From NCBI RefSeq assembly GCF_000003605.2, contig NW_003133348.1:137973-189224 (forward strand): a DNA stretch of 51,252 nt. Direction: 5' to 3'. The position numbers and the translations under genes are program-made. The notes under the pieces are model-generated. The model ran no database searches, was not told the DNA's origin, and worked only from the letters and a program-made list of their open reading frames with translations. This document shows, piece after piece, positions 13,640-27,271 of the stretch; positions within the stretch are counted from its first letter, which is position 1; each line of letters opens with the position of its first letter. This DNA is from Saccoglossus kowalevskii (taxonomy: Eukaryota > Hemichordata > Enteropneusta > Harrimaniidae).

Positions 13640-13900
13640 AAATTGGTCAATGAACCTTTGAAAAAATGTGATGAACAAATGAACAGATGGGCAGAATAAT
13701 ATTCATATCCCTTGGAATGTATCCAGTCAGGGCCTAAAAGATATGTAACAACAAATTAATCAACTCTGTTTGGAAAAAAATGGTCAATGAACCTCTGTGA
13801 AAATGTGCCGGATAAACGAATGAACAGACAGACAGAACCCAATCCCTAAACTCCTGGAATGTGTCCAGTCTGGGCATTACAACCACAGTTTTACAATTAA
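13640..13900. repeat. Two diverged tandem units of about 138 bp
   Basis: TTGGTCAATGAACCTTTG (13643) and TGGTCAATGAACCTCTG (13781) each start a unit continuing with GAACAGAYRGRCAGAA and TGGAATGTRTCCAGTC. The second unit carries ACAGACAGACAG. The arrangement resembles the other tandem-core elements, but no hairpin end was identified. Confidence 0.6.
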
Positions 13901-14736
13901 AATGGGTAGGAACAAAAACTCATTTCCGTGGTGACAGAATAGTGGTGTGACCTAAATAGGTGGCACACTGGGAGTGGATCTACTATCTAGATGACTGGAC
14001 AGTACAATGTATCTTCAAAATTACATTAAAGTGACTGGGTAAACTTTCTTTTCATTTTGAAACAAATCACACAAAGGAAAGTGATAAATGTGAATATTGC
14101 AAGGTTTTTTTTCCAGTTCTCAGCATGGTGCAAATCAATTATTAGAGCAAGTAGAATGTTTTTCATTGTTCTTCAACTTGTGAACATCTAGAACACACCC
14201 GGTACCCAATCTTTTGAAGCACACTAGGAAGCCATAGTAGTGAATAAAGCTAGAGATCAAGGGGGATTAAATGGGAACGCCCACATTTGAGAACTGCCTG
14301 CAAGCATGAAGCTTCCTTCATGAAAGGCTAAATGATTCTCTCTATAGTCATGCAATGATCTTTATTCAAACAACACCACCATGATTAGAAAATTCACACA
14401 TTTTAAGAATTGGTAAACATGATAAAATAACTTTATTGACCCACCACATCTAATGAGAAAGTGTGAACAGATTTGGTAGCAATTATATTACAGAAAGGTC
14501 GAAGCTGGAAATAATAATATAGGAACTTTTATGATATTAAGTAGGAACCCAAACATAACACAGTAAACAATAAAACCAGAGAACACAGATGAATAAATAA
14601 GACACTTGCATGACACATATATATTCATTGTACGATTTTATTAATGTACGTATTTACACTAAAACAAGATATCATAATAAAAGATATATGTATATGTCCC
14701 AATACTACATGACGTATATGTATTGATAATTACTTC

Positions 14737-15270
14737 TATCAATATATCAGTTCATTATAAATGAACATAATTTCCACAGCTAAAATCAAACACAAACTAA
14801 TATATGCTAAGATCACTATTCACTATACTATACAAGTATCAATAAATCAGTTCATTATAAATGAACATAATTTCCACAGCTAAAATGAAACACAAATACA
14901 CTAATATATGCTAAGATCACTATTCACTATACTATACAAGTATCAATAAATCAGTTCATTATAAATGAACATAATTTCCACAGCTAAAATGAAACACAAA
15001 TACACTAATATATGCTAAGATCACTATTCACTATACTATACAAGTATCAACAAATCAGTTCATTATAAATGAACATAATTTCCACAGGTAAAATGAAACA
15101 CAAATACACTAATATATGCTAAGATCACTATTCACTATACTATACAAGTATCAATAAATCAGTTCATTATAAATGAACATAATTTCCACAGCTAAAATCA
15201 AACACAAATACACTAATATATGCTAAGATCACTATTCACTATACTATACAAGTATCAATAAATCAGTTCA
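14737..15270. repeat. Satellite array, 104-bp unit, just over five copies
   Basis: Units begin TATCAATAAATCAGTTCATT at 14737, 14837, 14941, 15045, 15149 and 15253; the last is cut short. The period is 104 bp except for the first unit (100 bp, lacking ACAC). Copies are more than 95% identical. Each full unit carries the near-palindrome GTTCATTATAAATGAAC. Confidence 0.95.
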
Positions 15271-15289
15271 TTCATGTTTAATTTGTGAG

Positions 15290-18200
15290 TGGGCATGGAC
15301 AGATGGATGAACCCAAATAGTACATTTGTTTTGAAGTACTCTTCACACAAAAAATCACAATGTAGCATTTTGTGAAAACAATTTTAATAAACAAATGCCA
15401 GAAGTTAATGAATGGATAAAATGTGACACACTGTTATGAACAAAGCAAAAAACACAGACATTGAACACATAACATACCACAGATGATTCAGAAAGAGTAA
15501 GTTCCTTTTATATGATAATTGCTGCAATTGCATATCCTTTCTAATTGTCCATGGTAGAATATATATGTATTCATAAACTGCAAACAATGCAAGGCATTTG
15601 CCCCACTTTTTTCTTTTCTTTTCGTAGTAATCATGATGTCAGATTGAATTTGATGTCAAAAGGGTTATCTAAACAAGAATTTTATGTTTTGTGAAAAAGA
15701 ACTGTTTACAAAAATGACCATAATCAGTTTTCGCATGGAACAAAAAATCAAAGAACATTCAATCAAAATAATAGGTTGTTTTTTTGCCTTTCTTACAATT
15801 GTACAATTTCTGTAGCCTTGAGCTCTCCCCAGGTAAATGGCCAAGTATGGTGGCTAATTTGATTAATAATGTGTCTAAATTACATAATTATCATATTAAT
15901 AACTTATATTGTTTTTCAGTTTAAGCATGGCATGCTTAAAAGCTCTTTAAGGGATAGCTATTTGAATTGGCTGTGGATGAGAGATTATTTGATAACCACC
16001 CTACCACTGTTTTTTCATACACTCTTAATTTTTTTTTTTATAAAAAGTACTTCTGGTCATGAATACCCCCGGCTTCAAATGAATTTTTTCATGAGTTTAT
16101 GAATATAAGTTTTTTTTAAAAAAGTTTTCTTCTAGAAGATTGAGCAACAAATGTGCCGGAGTTGAAGACTTTGATCTACATCATTTTAGAGAGTGAAAGT
16201 TCATGAACTTTGAACCAGATTAAACAAGTGGTGACCTTCTTGAATACATGTACGTGGAATCAAACAATAGTTTGTTTAAAATTCTATTTTTGTAACAATA
16301 AAGTACTTTGACATTCATGTCATGAGAAAGTAAACTTCTTATCAACAAAATCCAGTATGTAAAAACTAATAAATGCTTGATTTATTTAATAATATTAATA
16401 ATTTTTTTCGGCTAGTGAGAACCTTGGTCTACAGTTAGGGAAGATGGCATATTCTGATTATCCTCCTTCAAAGTCTAGCTGTTGTCTGACAGATTGTGAG
16501 GGAGCAGTGCCACCTGTGAACCAAACAAGAAGTACCTGTCATCGGTACTCAAGTAGAGCTCCAATTTGTGTCAAATCTAAGCGGTCTCCACACAACTAGT
16601 GACGAAAATGCTCAACTTGTTAAACAGCTTATCTAGTTATCATCATTGTGAAAACCCTACTTATTATGGATCAATTTCAATTTGATGAACGTTTCTGCAG
16701 CTTTCATCGCCTGGGACAATGCGAATTGGGACAGAAGGCGTCAGTCAACCCCCGACCAGCTCTCAAATTCTGTCTTTACAATGCAAGATCTGTAAAGAGA
16801 AGTACTTCAAAAAGGCGCCACACTCTGACACACTCTCTTAACCACCAAGTGTGTAGAGTTCCTGGGTAAAGCTTTAGAACAGTGCACACGTCCTGGTACC
16901 CAGACAGGCCACAGGTGAGCTGTCTAACCATTGCATATGACTTCCCACTTCAGATTAGTAGTTCATGAAAATGTGGGGACAGCATCACAGTATCAAGATT
17001 GTTTATTTCTGAATAATGCCTGCAATTAAATCATTTAATAGGATAAACACCACTTTTAATATTCTATTACATACATACCACATCATTTTAATAATACTTG
17101 ATTAGACAAGGAACTTACTGCTTTGCAGCTTCACCATAATTATATGGAAATATTACACTATTTCTAACATTGTGGGATATGTGATTTCTTACCAAGTCTA
17201 TATGATAGATAGCAATAGCCTTGCTTAGTCCACACTTATGAATGCCTTTACAGTCTTAGCTCTCGGATTGCTCCTTAACGACTAGTATTACCACTACCAC
17301 CCAGACTGTGAACAGCATACAACTGCTTTGTGTAAGAGGTGGGCTGGGCTACTATACATGTATAGCCCCAACAAAATCACCAGTATATTAGACAGACGGA
17401 CACTCAATATACCGCCACTTTACATCATTACAGCAAATGTGAGGGATTATAAATGCTCAATTTGCAATCACAAAGAATTGTGAATGGCTTGTAACTAAGG
17501 ACAATCACCCATTTTGTGTGCAGGTTTTCTCTTAAGTTCTACCGAAAGACTGCATTTGATCTATGTAAGGTCGCAGGTTAGATTTCAGTCTGGTATAATG
17601 TCACTATAGTTTATATACCCTCAAATTGAGACTGGAAACCATTAAGAATGACTGCACTTAGTTTTCTGTGAGAAAGTTACCATTCAAACATTTTTTGAGT
17701 AATGCACATGGCTGGTGCCTGGACAGGTAGCGATATTGCCACTCCTGGGGGTATAAGATCATGTTTGTGTTGTTTTATTTATTAGCAGATCTCTTTACAC
17801 CTATGTTTCAACAATACTTATTGAGGTCTACACACCTATTACTGACCTCCTAAGGATAGTTTGTCTGTATAACCACAAATAGTATCAACAAAACATCCGG
17901 AAAAGCTTAACACAAGGCACTTTCTGTACAATATCCTGGTGAAGAGGAACTTTTGGCTGGCACAGGATTTTTTTGAGAACATTTTCTAGTCTTCACGTGT
18001 TGTGGAAATGAAATAAAATACAGCTATCACTTTTGTCCACAGGAAAGAATATCGGTCTTGATCAACTTAAAAGTTAAATGATTACTACTACATCTGGCTT
18101 TTTACTATGAACAGTCCAACGCTAATTTCAGAATAAAAATGAAAAAATATCATTTTTATCAATACCAATATATGTATACTGTTTTACTCCAATTTTTGTA

Positions 18201-20130
18201 AGGTGTTTTGTTCTGGAAATTAGTTCACATCTAAATGAATGAAATAATTACATGTAGAAATTCAAACATGTTTGAAAAGCTGGACATTCCACAAGACACA
18301 TGAGCTGACTCTGCCTGTATTTACTAAACACACTCAAATCAGAGTGAATAAAAAGAATGACAAAAACTGAGTGACTGAGGTGAAAAACTAACCCTGTTTC
18401 TTTCATCCTTCTTTAGTAATGGCAACAAAGCATATGTCACTTGACAGATGAGGCGGCCACGTTGAATAGAGGTGTTTCAAATGAAAAATAGTTAGCTTAG
18501 TAAACCTTCTTTTTTTCTGAGAGGTTAGCAATTTGTTTCCACTTTCATGTTCCTTTTTGTCATGTAATAAATTAGGAGTTCACGTAACAATTAAAATTGA
18601 TTTTAATTTAAAAGTAGCTATTTTCTAAATATTTTAGCTGTAAAAGATTTTTTCAGGTCTAGACACCATGTGCATGCAGTCAAGGTATCTTGATAAACTC
18701 ACATTATAAGATCTAGCATTTGCTAAAAATATCATGAAAAGGATAAACCATTCCTAGCTAGAGGGGTGGTGGCATATCCAATGTTGTAAATTTAAAAAAT
18801 TGAAAAAGGAAGTAAATTGAAGAAAGAATGAAATGATTCAAGAAATTGTGCAAAGGAAAGCTGAGCCAAGTAGCCACTTAGTAATGGTGTTGAAAGCAAT
18901 GCTGTAAGCTAGAGAATGTCAGTATATATAGAAGCTTTGTAAAACATTATACCCAGCATTCACTGGTGCAAGGCATGAAAAGTGATAGAGGGTATTCCGT
19001 GTCCCATTCTAAAAGGTTAGACAGATCTCTGTGTGATCAAAGAGGCTGCTAAATTATTAATCACTAAAGTTTATAATTATGTTTTTATTAAAATATTGAT
19101 AATATGAATTTTAAAATTGTGTTCAATATCTATGTTATGGATTACAATTAAATTTGTTTTTTTATCTTGCGAATGGAGTGAAGCAGTTTGGGTAAATAAA
19201 AAGCAAAGCAAGTGATTGGAATTAACAGCATGATTCAGTAATTAAAAGTGTCCTTTGTGCATAAAAAATAGAGGACTTAATTATTCACTTTCACTTATTT
19301 CACTGATGTGCTTAATTGCAGATCTACTGAGCATTCAAATATAACCTTAAAATGTTTCCTTCACAATTCGGTGAATTTGAAACCTACTGAATACCCCTGC
19401 AAAATAAAATCCACTAAAATTAAAGGACGACGGCCGTCGCACCATGCTGTGTTCCAAAATTAACAAAGAAATCCAAATTTTAGTGAAAAAAATGATGGCG
19501 TTCAGCATTTGAATGTTCTTGTCTTTTGTTTCATCAATTACAGGGTTCATCTGTTAATGATAACAGGAATCATTGAAAAATCTAATAAAAGTAATTATAA
19601 TATATACTGTAATACAACTAAACATAGACACATGACCTAAGGAAGGGGGGTCTCCAATTAGGATTACCCAATACAGCTAGTTTGGAGTAAAGACTTTGAT
19701 CTGTGTCACCTTATAGCTTCAAGACGTATTATTTCATAAAGATCAAATGTCATGTCTTGAGTCTCTTAATCTGACAGCAGTACAACCTGAATCTATTTGT
19801 AAACCTGTAATAACATATATATTCATGTCAAGTAGTATTCCAAATTGGGCACAAATACATGGAGAATCAAGACGTTTTTAGAAATTTGCTGTCACTGCAA
19901 CAGAAATTAAATGGCTAATGGTATATTCCATCTGGGGTGTTCTCCACTGATTAATTTTTCAGTTTAGTGGCTAATTTACATATAAAAATTTATATTAATG
20001 CATAAATAAATCACAATGACCATAATTATGTATGTTACATAGACCTTGTGACCTTGATTGGACAAATGGGTTGATTGGTAGATAAAAAATAACAAGTGTA
20101 TCTATTGGTCAACATTAACATAATATATAT
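15290..20130. other. AT-rich non-coding DNA with one retroelement relic
   Basis: Apart from the LINE-like fragment at 16720-16830 and a small CGACGGCCGTCG palindrome near 19429, I see nothing I can name in this stretch. Confidence 0.4.
16720..16830 (+). pseudogene. Relic of a non-LTR retrotransposon (endonuclease start)
   Basis: The plus-strand translation at 16759-16797, ALKFCLYNARSVK, matches the conserved start of the apurinic-type endonuclease domain of CR1/Jockey-like LINE ORF2 proteins (pattern '(L/F)-x-x-x-N-A-R-S-(V/I)-x-x-K'). The usual downstream catalytic blocks do not follow, and the frame closes at 16867. It is a short decayed fragment. Confidence 0.4.
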
Positions 20131-20290
20131 TATATATATTTTTATTAGACGCATAAAATCCTTAGGAAAGGATAGAAAGGGTCTTACAGAAAGAAATTAA
20201 AAAAAAAACAAAAAAACTACAATCTAAAAAAGAAAACAAAAAATAAAAACATTTCTAAAAAAAAAAAAAAAAAAAAAACAAGTCAAAAAC
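20105..20290. repeat. AT and poly-A low-complexity tract
   Basis: An ATATAT stretch is followed by A-rich sequence with a 22-base A run starting near 20257. The long minus-strand open frame across it (poly-Phe) is a low-complexity artefact. Confidence 0.85.
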
Positions 20291-22975
20291 AAAAAAATAC
20301 AATTTGCAGCCAATGGTGAATACAGAATATAGAATGAACACAGAATGTGGCCTAATACACTGATAGTTGTTGCTGTTTTGTTCCATAGCTGTTTTTTAAG
20401 AAGACAGCTAAGGCTGGTGCTAGAGTATGGTTTGCCATAATCATATGATTGGCTGGATGATTTGCGGTGTAAATTTGAAACTGAAATCAAGCTAATTGTA
20501 CTAAGTACTTTTATTTGTGACAATATGGTAGTATAGCCATGCATTAAAATGGCCCCTGAAGAACACAGGTTAAAATTTAGAAATGAGGAACAAGACATTA
20601 TTCTAAGCAATAAGCATTCAGCTCTGGCAGTTCATTGCTACTGTATTTGCCCTATTTAGTAACACATATGCTTGTGAAAATGACAGAGGTTTGTCTGTGG
20701 TCAAAATAAGTCAAATTTTAATAATCTAATATATGATAAATTTAGGTTTTTATGCACTTCTATTGGATTCACTTCCAATAGACCAAATACGGTGTACTGG
20801 AAGTTGCACCTGAAAACACCTGAGAAAATAAAACTAAAATACCTGAAGCTCATTGTGATAACCTTGGTACTACATTAAGGTAACTTGACAATGAATTGTA
20901 ATATATGACAAACTTGTGCTATGTTCTGGAGCAATTGTTTCTAAATCATGTTAGATCAGGGCAATTAATGCGTACACCATGTATGTAATTTAAATAAGAT
21001 GACGGAATGCCATACTAAATTGTCAGCAAGTGAAAAGGTATGTCTCTTAATGTGTAACACAAATCAGATAGAAGATGAATACCATTTTGTGTTGTTTATG
21101 CCCGACAAAGAAACAATCTATTTATGGAAGTAGCAAAAATATCCACAAATTTCAAACAAATATATCATGAAGAACAAATCATCTTTATCTTGAACTCCTA
21201 AACAAATATCTATCTCTTTTGGCTAATACTTTGAGAATCTTTATTTTGAAGACCATTCCAATTTTTGGATTTTCTAGTCAGGTATTTTCATTGTAATTTT
21301 CTGGGTGTTTTTATTCATTGTGTGACAAATAGCTTTCATTCAAATAGAGGTTTACTGAATAAACTAAATAAGTGCCAGGTCAGTATACTTCCAAGTAAAC
21401 TGAAATATATACTGTTGTACTGTTTGGGTACTGCCAATTTTCACTATCAGAATAGTCCTTAGACACAAATAGCCAAGAGGAACTTATTAAGAGAACCATG
21501 TCACATGTTTTACCCCCTCAAATAGTGTTTCATTCCTTCCTATTGATCACATACGTCCATTAGTGATCAATAAACACATGGAATTTGGTACAGTGAACAG
21601 GAGAAAGGCAACCTCTCACTCTCAACAAGATCTCGATGTGTCTCAGGTTTATTCTGGTAGTGAAATTTACCAGTATTTAGTCACTTGCATGCCAACAGAA
21701 GTAAGGTAAATTATATTTCAGCTCACTCAAAAGTACACTGACTTGATACTGTTATCTGTTATTTAAATTACACAATGACATAAAATGGTATACTCAACGT
21801 GGATATGTACTAGTATTGTCTTTATGTAATATGATTGAGAATCAAACACTCTAGTATATGTATATTGCACAAGTTAGTCACATATTACAACTACCTTTAA
21901 AGAAAGGAACACATCTGAGAATATATATTCTCTGGTTATAGCACAAAATCAAATGTATTAATGAAAACTGATTTTGATGACTTCATCGGATGTCTGTGAT
22001 TTTTTAATTCAGTCTTTTTCTGGGTTTGTTTCCAACTACATATATTTGTCTTTCTATGAGAAAACATCCAGCAGGCAAGCCTCTCAGTAAGTCAACTGTC
22101 TTTACATTTGTCAAAGTAAAAATCCCTTCCAAGAGGCCTCAGAGCTTTTTTAATACTCAAATTCTTGAAAGCAGACTGTATTATACACTAGTGTATAGTC
22201 TTGTCTGGAGTCTCATTGGTGTGATCCCTGACCTTTTCCAGTTGGTTTATGTACCATTAAGGATACAATTTTACTTGCAAATTACAAGTGACATAAAATT
22301 AAAATAATGTTAAGAGTAGTACAAATTATTGATATAATATTGTCAAGTAGCACTTGTAAAATATGATACGCATGATCTTGCTAATTAGATAGAGATGTGT
22401 ATTGAAAGGGAAAGTTAGTATGTAATTTAAGATAAAATTAGTAATTAAAATGTGGACAGAAAATATTTGCCCTGACTATAACTTTAAAATAAAACTAGCT
22501 AATAATATTTTATTTGTGGAGAAGGGGTATGAAAAGAAATTCCAATAGCCAAGAGCAATTCGTCAAGAAAAAAATCAATCAATAAAACACCATTAAGAGT
22601 CAAAATGTTAAATACTGCAAATTGTAATAATATCAGGAAAAGTATTTAGTTAAAAATGTGTCACTTTATAGTGATGGGTAACTTTACAATGACACATGCA
22701 TCATCTAGTTTTAATCAAAGAAAGCTTAGAAAGAACTCCTGTGTGCTGAGAGTATTGGAGACACATTAAAATTTGAGATTTGCTTTGAAACGAAAAGCTT
22801 GGCAACTAATTTTTGTCTGCATTTGAGATGCATAACATCAAAAAAATGTGATTCACATTATTAAAATTTATAATACATACAGACAATACATTTGATTTTT
22901 CATCCATGGTTTTTAGTCTAATTTATTCCAGAGCACCTCTATGATGAATTCAATTTAAATCTGATTTTTTTAGAT
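20291..22975. other. AT-rich non-coding DNA
   Basis: No supported exon, RNA gene or repeat was found in this stretch. Confidence 0.4.
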
Positions 22976-23965
22976 ATCAGAAATGGGCTAATAATAGATA
23001 ATCAATAAGCATGTTTATCAACATTAAATTAATCATGTTTGTGGATTACCTCAATGAACCAAATGAATTATTATAACAAACTAAGCAATTATTATGCATA
23101 GATTTAGGTCTGTATATTGTTTCAGGGCGCCCATGTACAAAGTTTCATTATCATGTGATGATTAAAACTAAATTAGTGGAAAGTTGAAAAGTAAATTATT
23201 ATGCAAATGTTTTTTTGTATATAAGCTCATTGGATCCTCACATTGTGTTAAAGTACATATGTACCAAGATTCATTGAATTATGATAAGTACTGTCACAGA
23301 CTATCTATGTATGAAATTTTATTGAAATGTGATTAGAACCAAAATTATTATTTATTATGCAAATTAGGTAATTAATATGATCTGATTTTAATTCAAAACT
23401 GAGCAGGTCTGTGCATTGTTCTGGAGCATTTATGTACCAAGATTCATTGAAATGGGATAATTAGTACTTGCGATATCAGTGTAAACGCCAAAAATTAACT
23501 AGTTATGTAAATTAGTTGATTAATACGCACACATTTTTACTTAAAATTAATCAGGTCTTTGGATTGTTCTAGAGCATCTATGTACCAAGTTTCATTGAAA
23601 AGTAATAAAGTAATAGTAATATCAAAAGCTAAAAATTTAGAAAGATATCAGTGGAAAAGCTGAAAATTGACTAATCATCATGCAAATTAGGTTAATAATA
23701 TTCATGGTTTTTACCCAAAACTAATAAAATCTATGTACTAAGTTTTATCAAAATCTAATGAATGGCTCTTTAAAGATCGGTTGAAGCTAAAAATTAGCTA
23801 ATTATCATGCAAATCAGGTTATTAATATGCATGGATTTCAACCAAAACCTAGGTCTGCCCAGAGCATCTACACACCAAGTTTCATTAAAAACCAACACTC
23901 ACACACACACATACAGACAGGGTAACTGCAAAGATGCCCATTATGTGCTTCGCACACGGGAGTCA
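22976..23965. mobile_element. Array of degenerate 150-bp units ending in AC repeat and hairpin
   Basis: Units repeat with a period of about 150 bp and share GTCTGTGCATTGTTCTGGAG, ATGTACCAAGTTTCATTGAA, GATATCAGTGGAAAAGCTGA and TATGCAAATTAGGTTATTAA. Starts lie near 23110, 23408, 23558 and 23853. The array ends in CACTCACACACACACATACA and then the hairpin CCC-ATTA-TGTGC-TTC-GCACA-CGGG at 23937-23960. It has the same overall plan as 1770-2593 and 4060-4716 but an unrelated sequence. Confidence 0.6.
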
Positions 23966-23969
23966 AAAA

Positions 23970-26900
23970 TGATGAAAGTTTTGATTCTGAAATGTATGAG
24001 AAAGAGGTATTTTTGGGTGGCCTATAAACAAACATTGAACTAAGAACTGACATATGAAATACAATGAAATCAATAGTATACAAGACAAATTAGCTGATAA
24101 ATATTTGTACCAAAAATAATCACGTTTTGCATTTGACCAATACCGCTAGTATCTGATATGTATTAAATTACAATTAAACTGGGCCATAAGTGACCATTCA
24201 AATCACAATAGAAAAGATTATATAGTTGTCTTTAAGAAAGTTCTCACCAGCCCTATTCAAAGGTATCATTCAGGTATATACCTCAGACAACTAATGCAAT
24301 AGACTGGCAACGCCTATTGTTTAATGTGTTAATCGGCTTAATTGTATATGTTATGAGTGTCATGCTCAGTAGTATTGAAATAAACACCTTCAAAGCTTAC
24401 CGAACACTGGATATTCTGCACACTTCGTGCTTTTTCGGAAATTGCGTATTTCTTCGTAAAACGGATCTGTACATTTTTAAAGCAACGGGAGATGCGTTCT
24501 GGACATTTTGACCTTTGCAGCTGTGTAAGAATTTTAAGAATCTACCAACATTTAGGCGAGTTACAAGTAACTGAATGTATTTGTATATACCTCAAATAGT
24601 TTTTAAATATATAATGAACAACTTTGAAGTGATCATACCACTTGTTTCGCAATTTATCGCGATAGTTGATTGGAATATAAATAGATCTCCCGTTATTTTG
24701 TGAGATCTAATGATAATCTTGTTGCTCCGCAACGTTTACTAGATATGATAAGAATTGATAACCTGAACAAAAGTGGCACACATTACTTCAATAGAAAATG
24801 CCTCATTGCCAGTCTGTTTATTAGTTGTCTGAGTAAATACTAAGATTCAACACAAGCATAGTGTTATTGTTGAGTGTTACTTTATTTTGTCTAAAAACTG
24901 CAATTTAGGTTCACACAAATAACTAAACAATATTACATACTTAAACCAGAAGAGAAACAAATTTTTTCATGTCATTTTAGTTTCACTGGTTTACACTACA
25001 ACTTCAGACAAAATAACAAAAATACTGTCAACTATTTATTTTTGTACGATTTGGAGCAAATGCACAGTATTCAGTAGCTTACGAAAAAATTAAAATGGTT
25101 TCCAAGTGAAAAATATGTATTCTACAGCACTAGTTACCAATTCTAAAGTGACAGTTCAAACTCAAGTTGTTTCCTGTCATGCCAGAACACACATCCTGAG
25201 CAGTCATTTACACATCCTCTTCTGCCTAGTTGAGCATTTGATTAAATTTTTATTATAAGATAGTGGGCTAGTTTGGACAAAAGAGACCACACATGACATC
25301 AGAGCAAACCTGGCCTCGTAAATTAGAATAGGCAAAGTGTGCATGGTTTGTGTGTAGATACAAGTATACAAATAACACTAGTGCATTGAAATCGGCACCA
25401 TTGAATAATAATGTGTACTGTATTCCTTTTACATCAATGAACATCATGTTCTTCTTTTCAAAGATACCATTGTGGCAATCTAATTTGTAAGGGAAGGACC
25501 ATTTCATGAATTAGTGTTTTCATGTACTTTTTTAAATTCAAACCATCATGCAGTTTTTGTCATTTGTAATCCCTGTACATTTTTACCAATAAAATTGATT
25601 GGGTATTAGACAATGCATCAGAGTTGATCAGATATAAAGTTACTGCAGTATATTTAAATGGCTTCAGTATTGCAATACAGAAACGTTTAATAAAATGTAT
25701 TTAACTTCAATTCAATGTCACTGTGTTGTTACATTTATAGTAGTTCTCTCATCATTATCAAAATCTATTGTTGAAGAGATATTCCTAACTTCTTTTTACC
25801 AAGAGTCTTTCAAAAGTGTACTTCAATTCTATGTTTATATAAAATAATAACTCCACTCCCCAATTTAAGTTTACTAATCTACAATGAATGCCCAAGAAAA
25901 CGTGTTCTTTTGACGACCTTTAACCCCTAGCAATAATAGAATCGGGGTCAATCATCAAATGCTGTCACATGCACATTACAATATCAACAGTCAATGATTT
26001 GCGTTCATGTTTAACAAGACGGAAGGTTAGAAAAGGTCACAGCATAAAATTGAGTCCAACATGAACTAGGTGAATGAATTTGAATGTACAATGAATATAC
26101 AATGATATACATCCTCCTTCATTCAATTCAGTGTCCGACTATCCTGAATTCATGGTATGTAGGCCCAGTTAATTGGTAGTGTGAAGGTAAATACTTTAAC
26201 CAGTGGCTGAACTTACTAGAAATGAATGCTTTATACTCAATACTATCCTTCTGTTTATTATTTTTAATGAATTAAAAAATGACGCAAACTTTAATCTTTT
26301 CAAAAAATTGCCTTCCAAATGTAGATGCATAGAGATGCAACAGGGAAATTGATTCTGCTGTGTGTTCTCAATCTGATCAACATTTATAAAGTTTAAAAAA
26401 AGAACATATATATAGACATATATGTACTAAAACCAGATACATGATATAAAAGTTTAGAATGCCTCATACTAGTGCTTGTTCTCTAATCTCCAAATAAGCA
26501 AATAAAAAATGGCAGCCATTGAAATAACTGTTCTACTGGGTGGTCTGCAGTTTGTATTATGATATTGATATGCAAAGTAATCCATGTAAAGTCACAAAAA
26601 CATTCAAAATAAAGATGATTGTGTTCTCTCTCTCGAGGCTTATGTGTAACAGAATATTCATATTTGGCAGTGATGAAATTGTTAGTATGCCAGTGTTTGT
26701 TATATGAAAGACAAGCCATGCTGTGCCACAAAGTATGCACATATGCTGGCTGATAATTTTAACAGTACAATCACACCACAATCAGCACTGGGCTGTCAAG
26801 CTCTTGTGCATATAACCAAATAGCAATGATAGTCACAAATGTCTAAAATCCATTAATTATAAACAAAAGGGCTACATCGTTATAACTTAAAAGCTACAGC

Positions 26901-27271
26901 CGTTGTATTTTAATTAAATTTTAGTGTAACGATCCAAACTTGCATTAATAGCAGTAATGAGCTTTGCTTCCTCCAAGATATTGACCAACAAGACTGATTT
27001 ATAAGTAAGCCAATCAGCATGACAGAACCTGGGTTTTAATCAAGCTACATGACCCGCATCTGCAACAGTGGTTATTTACATCATTGATGCGTGGAAATAC
27101 ATTAAAATTGGTCATATTTCAATCATGCTTAAAGTAAATGTAATTTTTGGTCTCTTTATGCTTCTATTGGAGATGCATTTGTAAAAGTATGAAATAGTTT
27201 GCCTTCAAGTGTTGTAGAAAACTTAATGAGCACCTTATGTACAATATGTTATGTTATACAGGCTAATGACC
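23970..27271. other. Non-coding DNA with a CpG-richer patch
   Basis: Mostly AT-rich. About 24370-24740 is unusually CpG-rich and contains AACGGGAGAT near 24484 with its inverted match ATCTCCCGTT near 24687. About 24870-25020 shows a weak inverted repeat around TTATTTTGTCT. No gene was recognised. Confidence 0.4.

Noticed and set aside
13362-13653. Open frames across 13362-13653
   Set aside because: They consist mainly of the 124-base gap.
17346-17368. Palindrome GGGCTAC-TATACATGTATA-GCCC
   Set aside because: Short, single and imperfect; expected by chance in AT-rich DNA.
20224-20610. 128-codon minus-strand frame
   Set aside because: One end is poly-Phe read from a poly-A tract, and the rest shows no domain, signal or splice logic.
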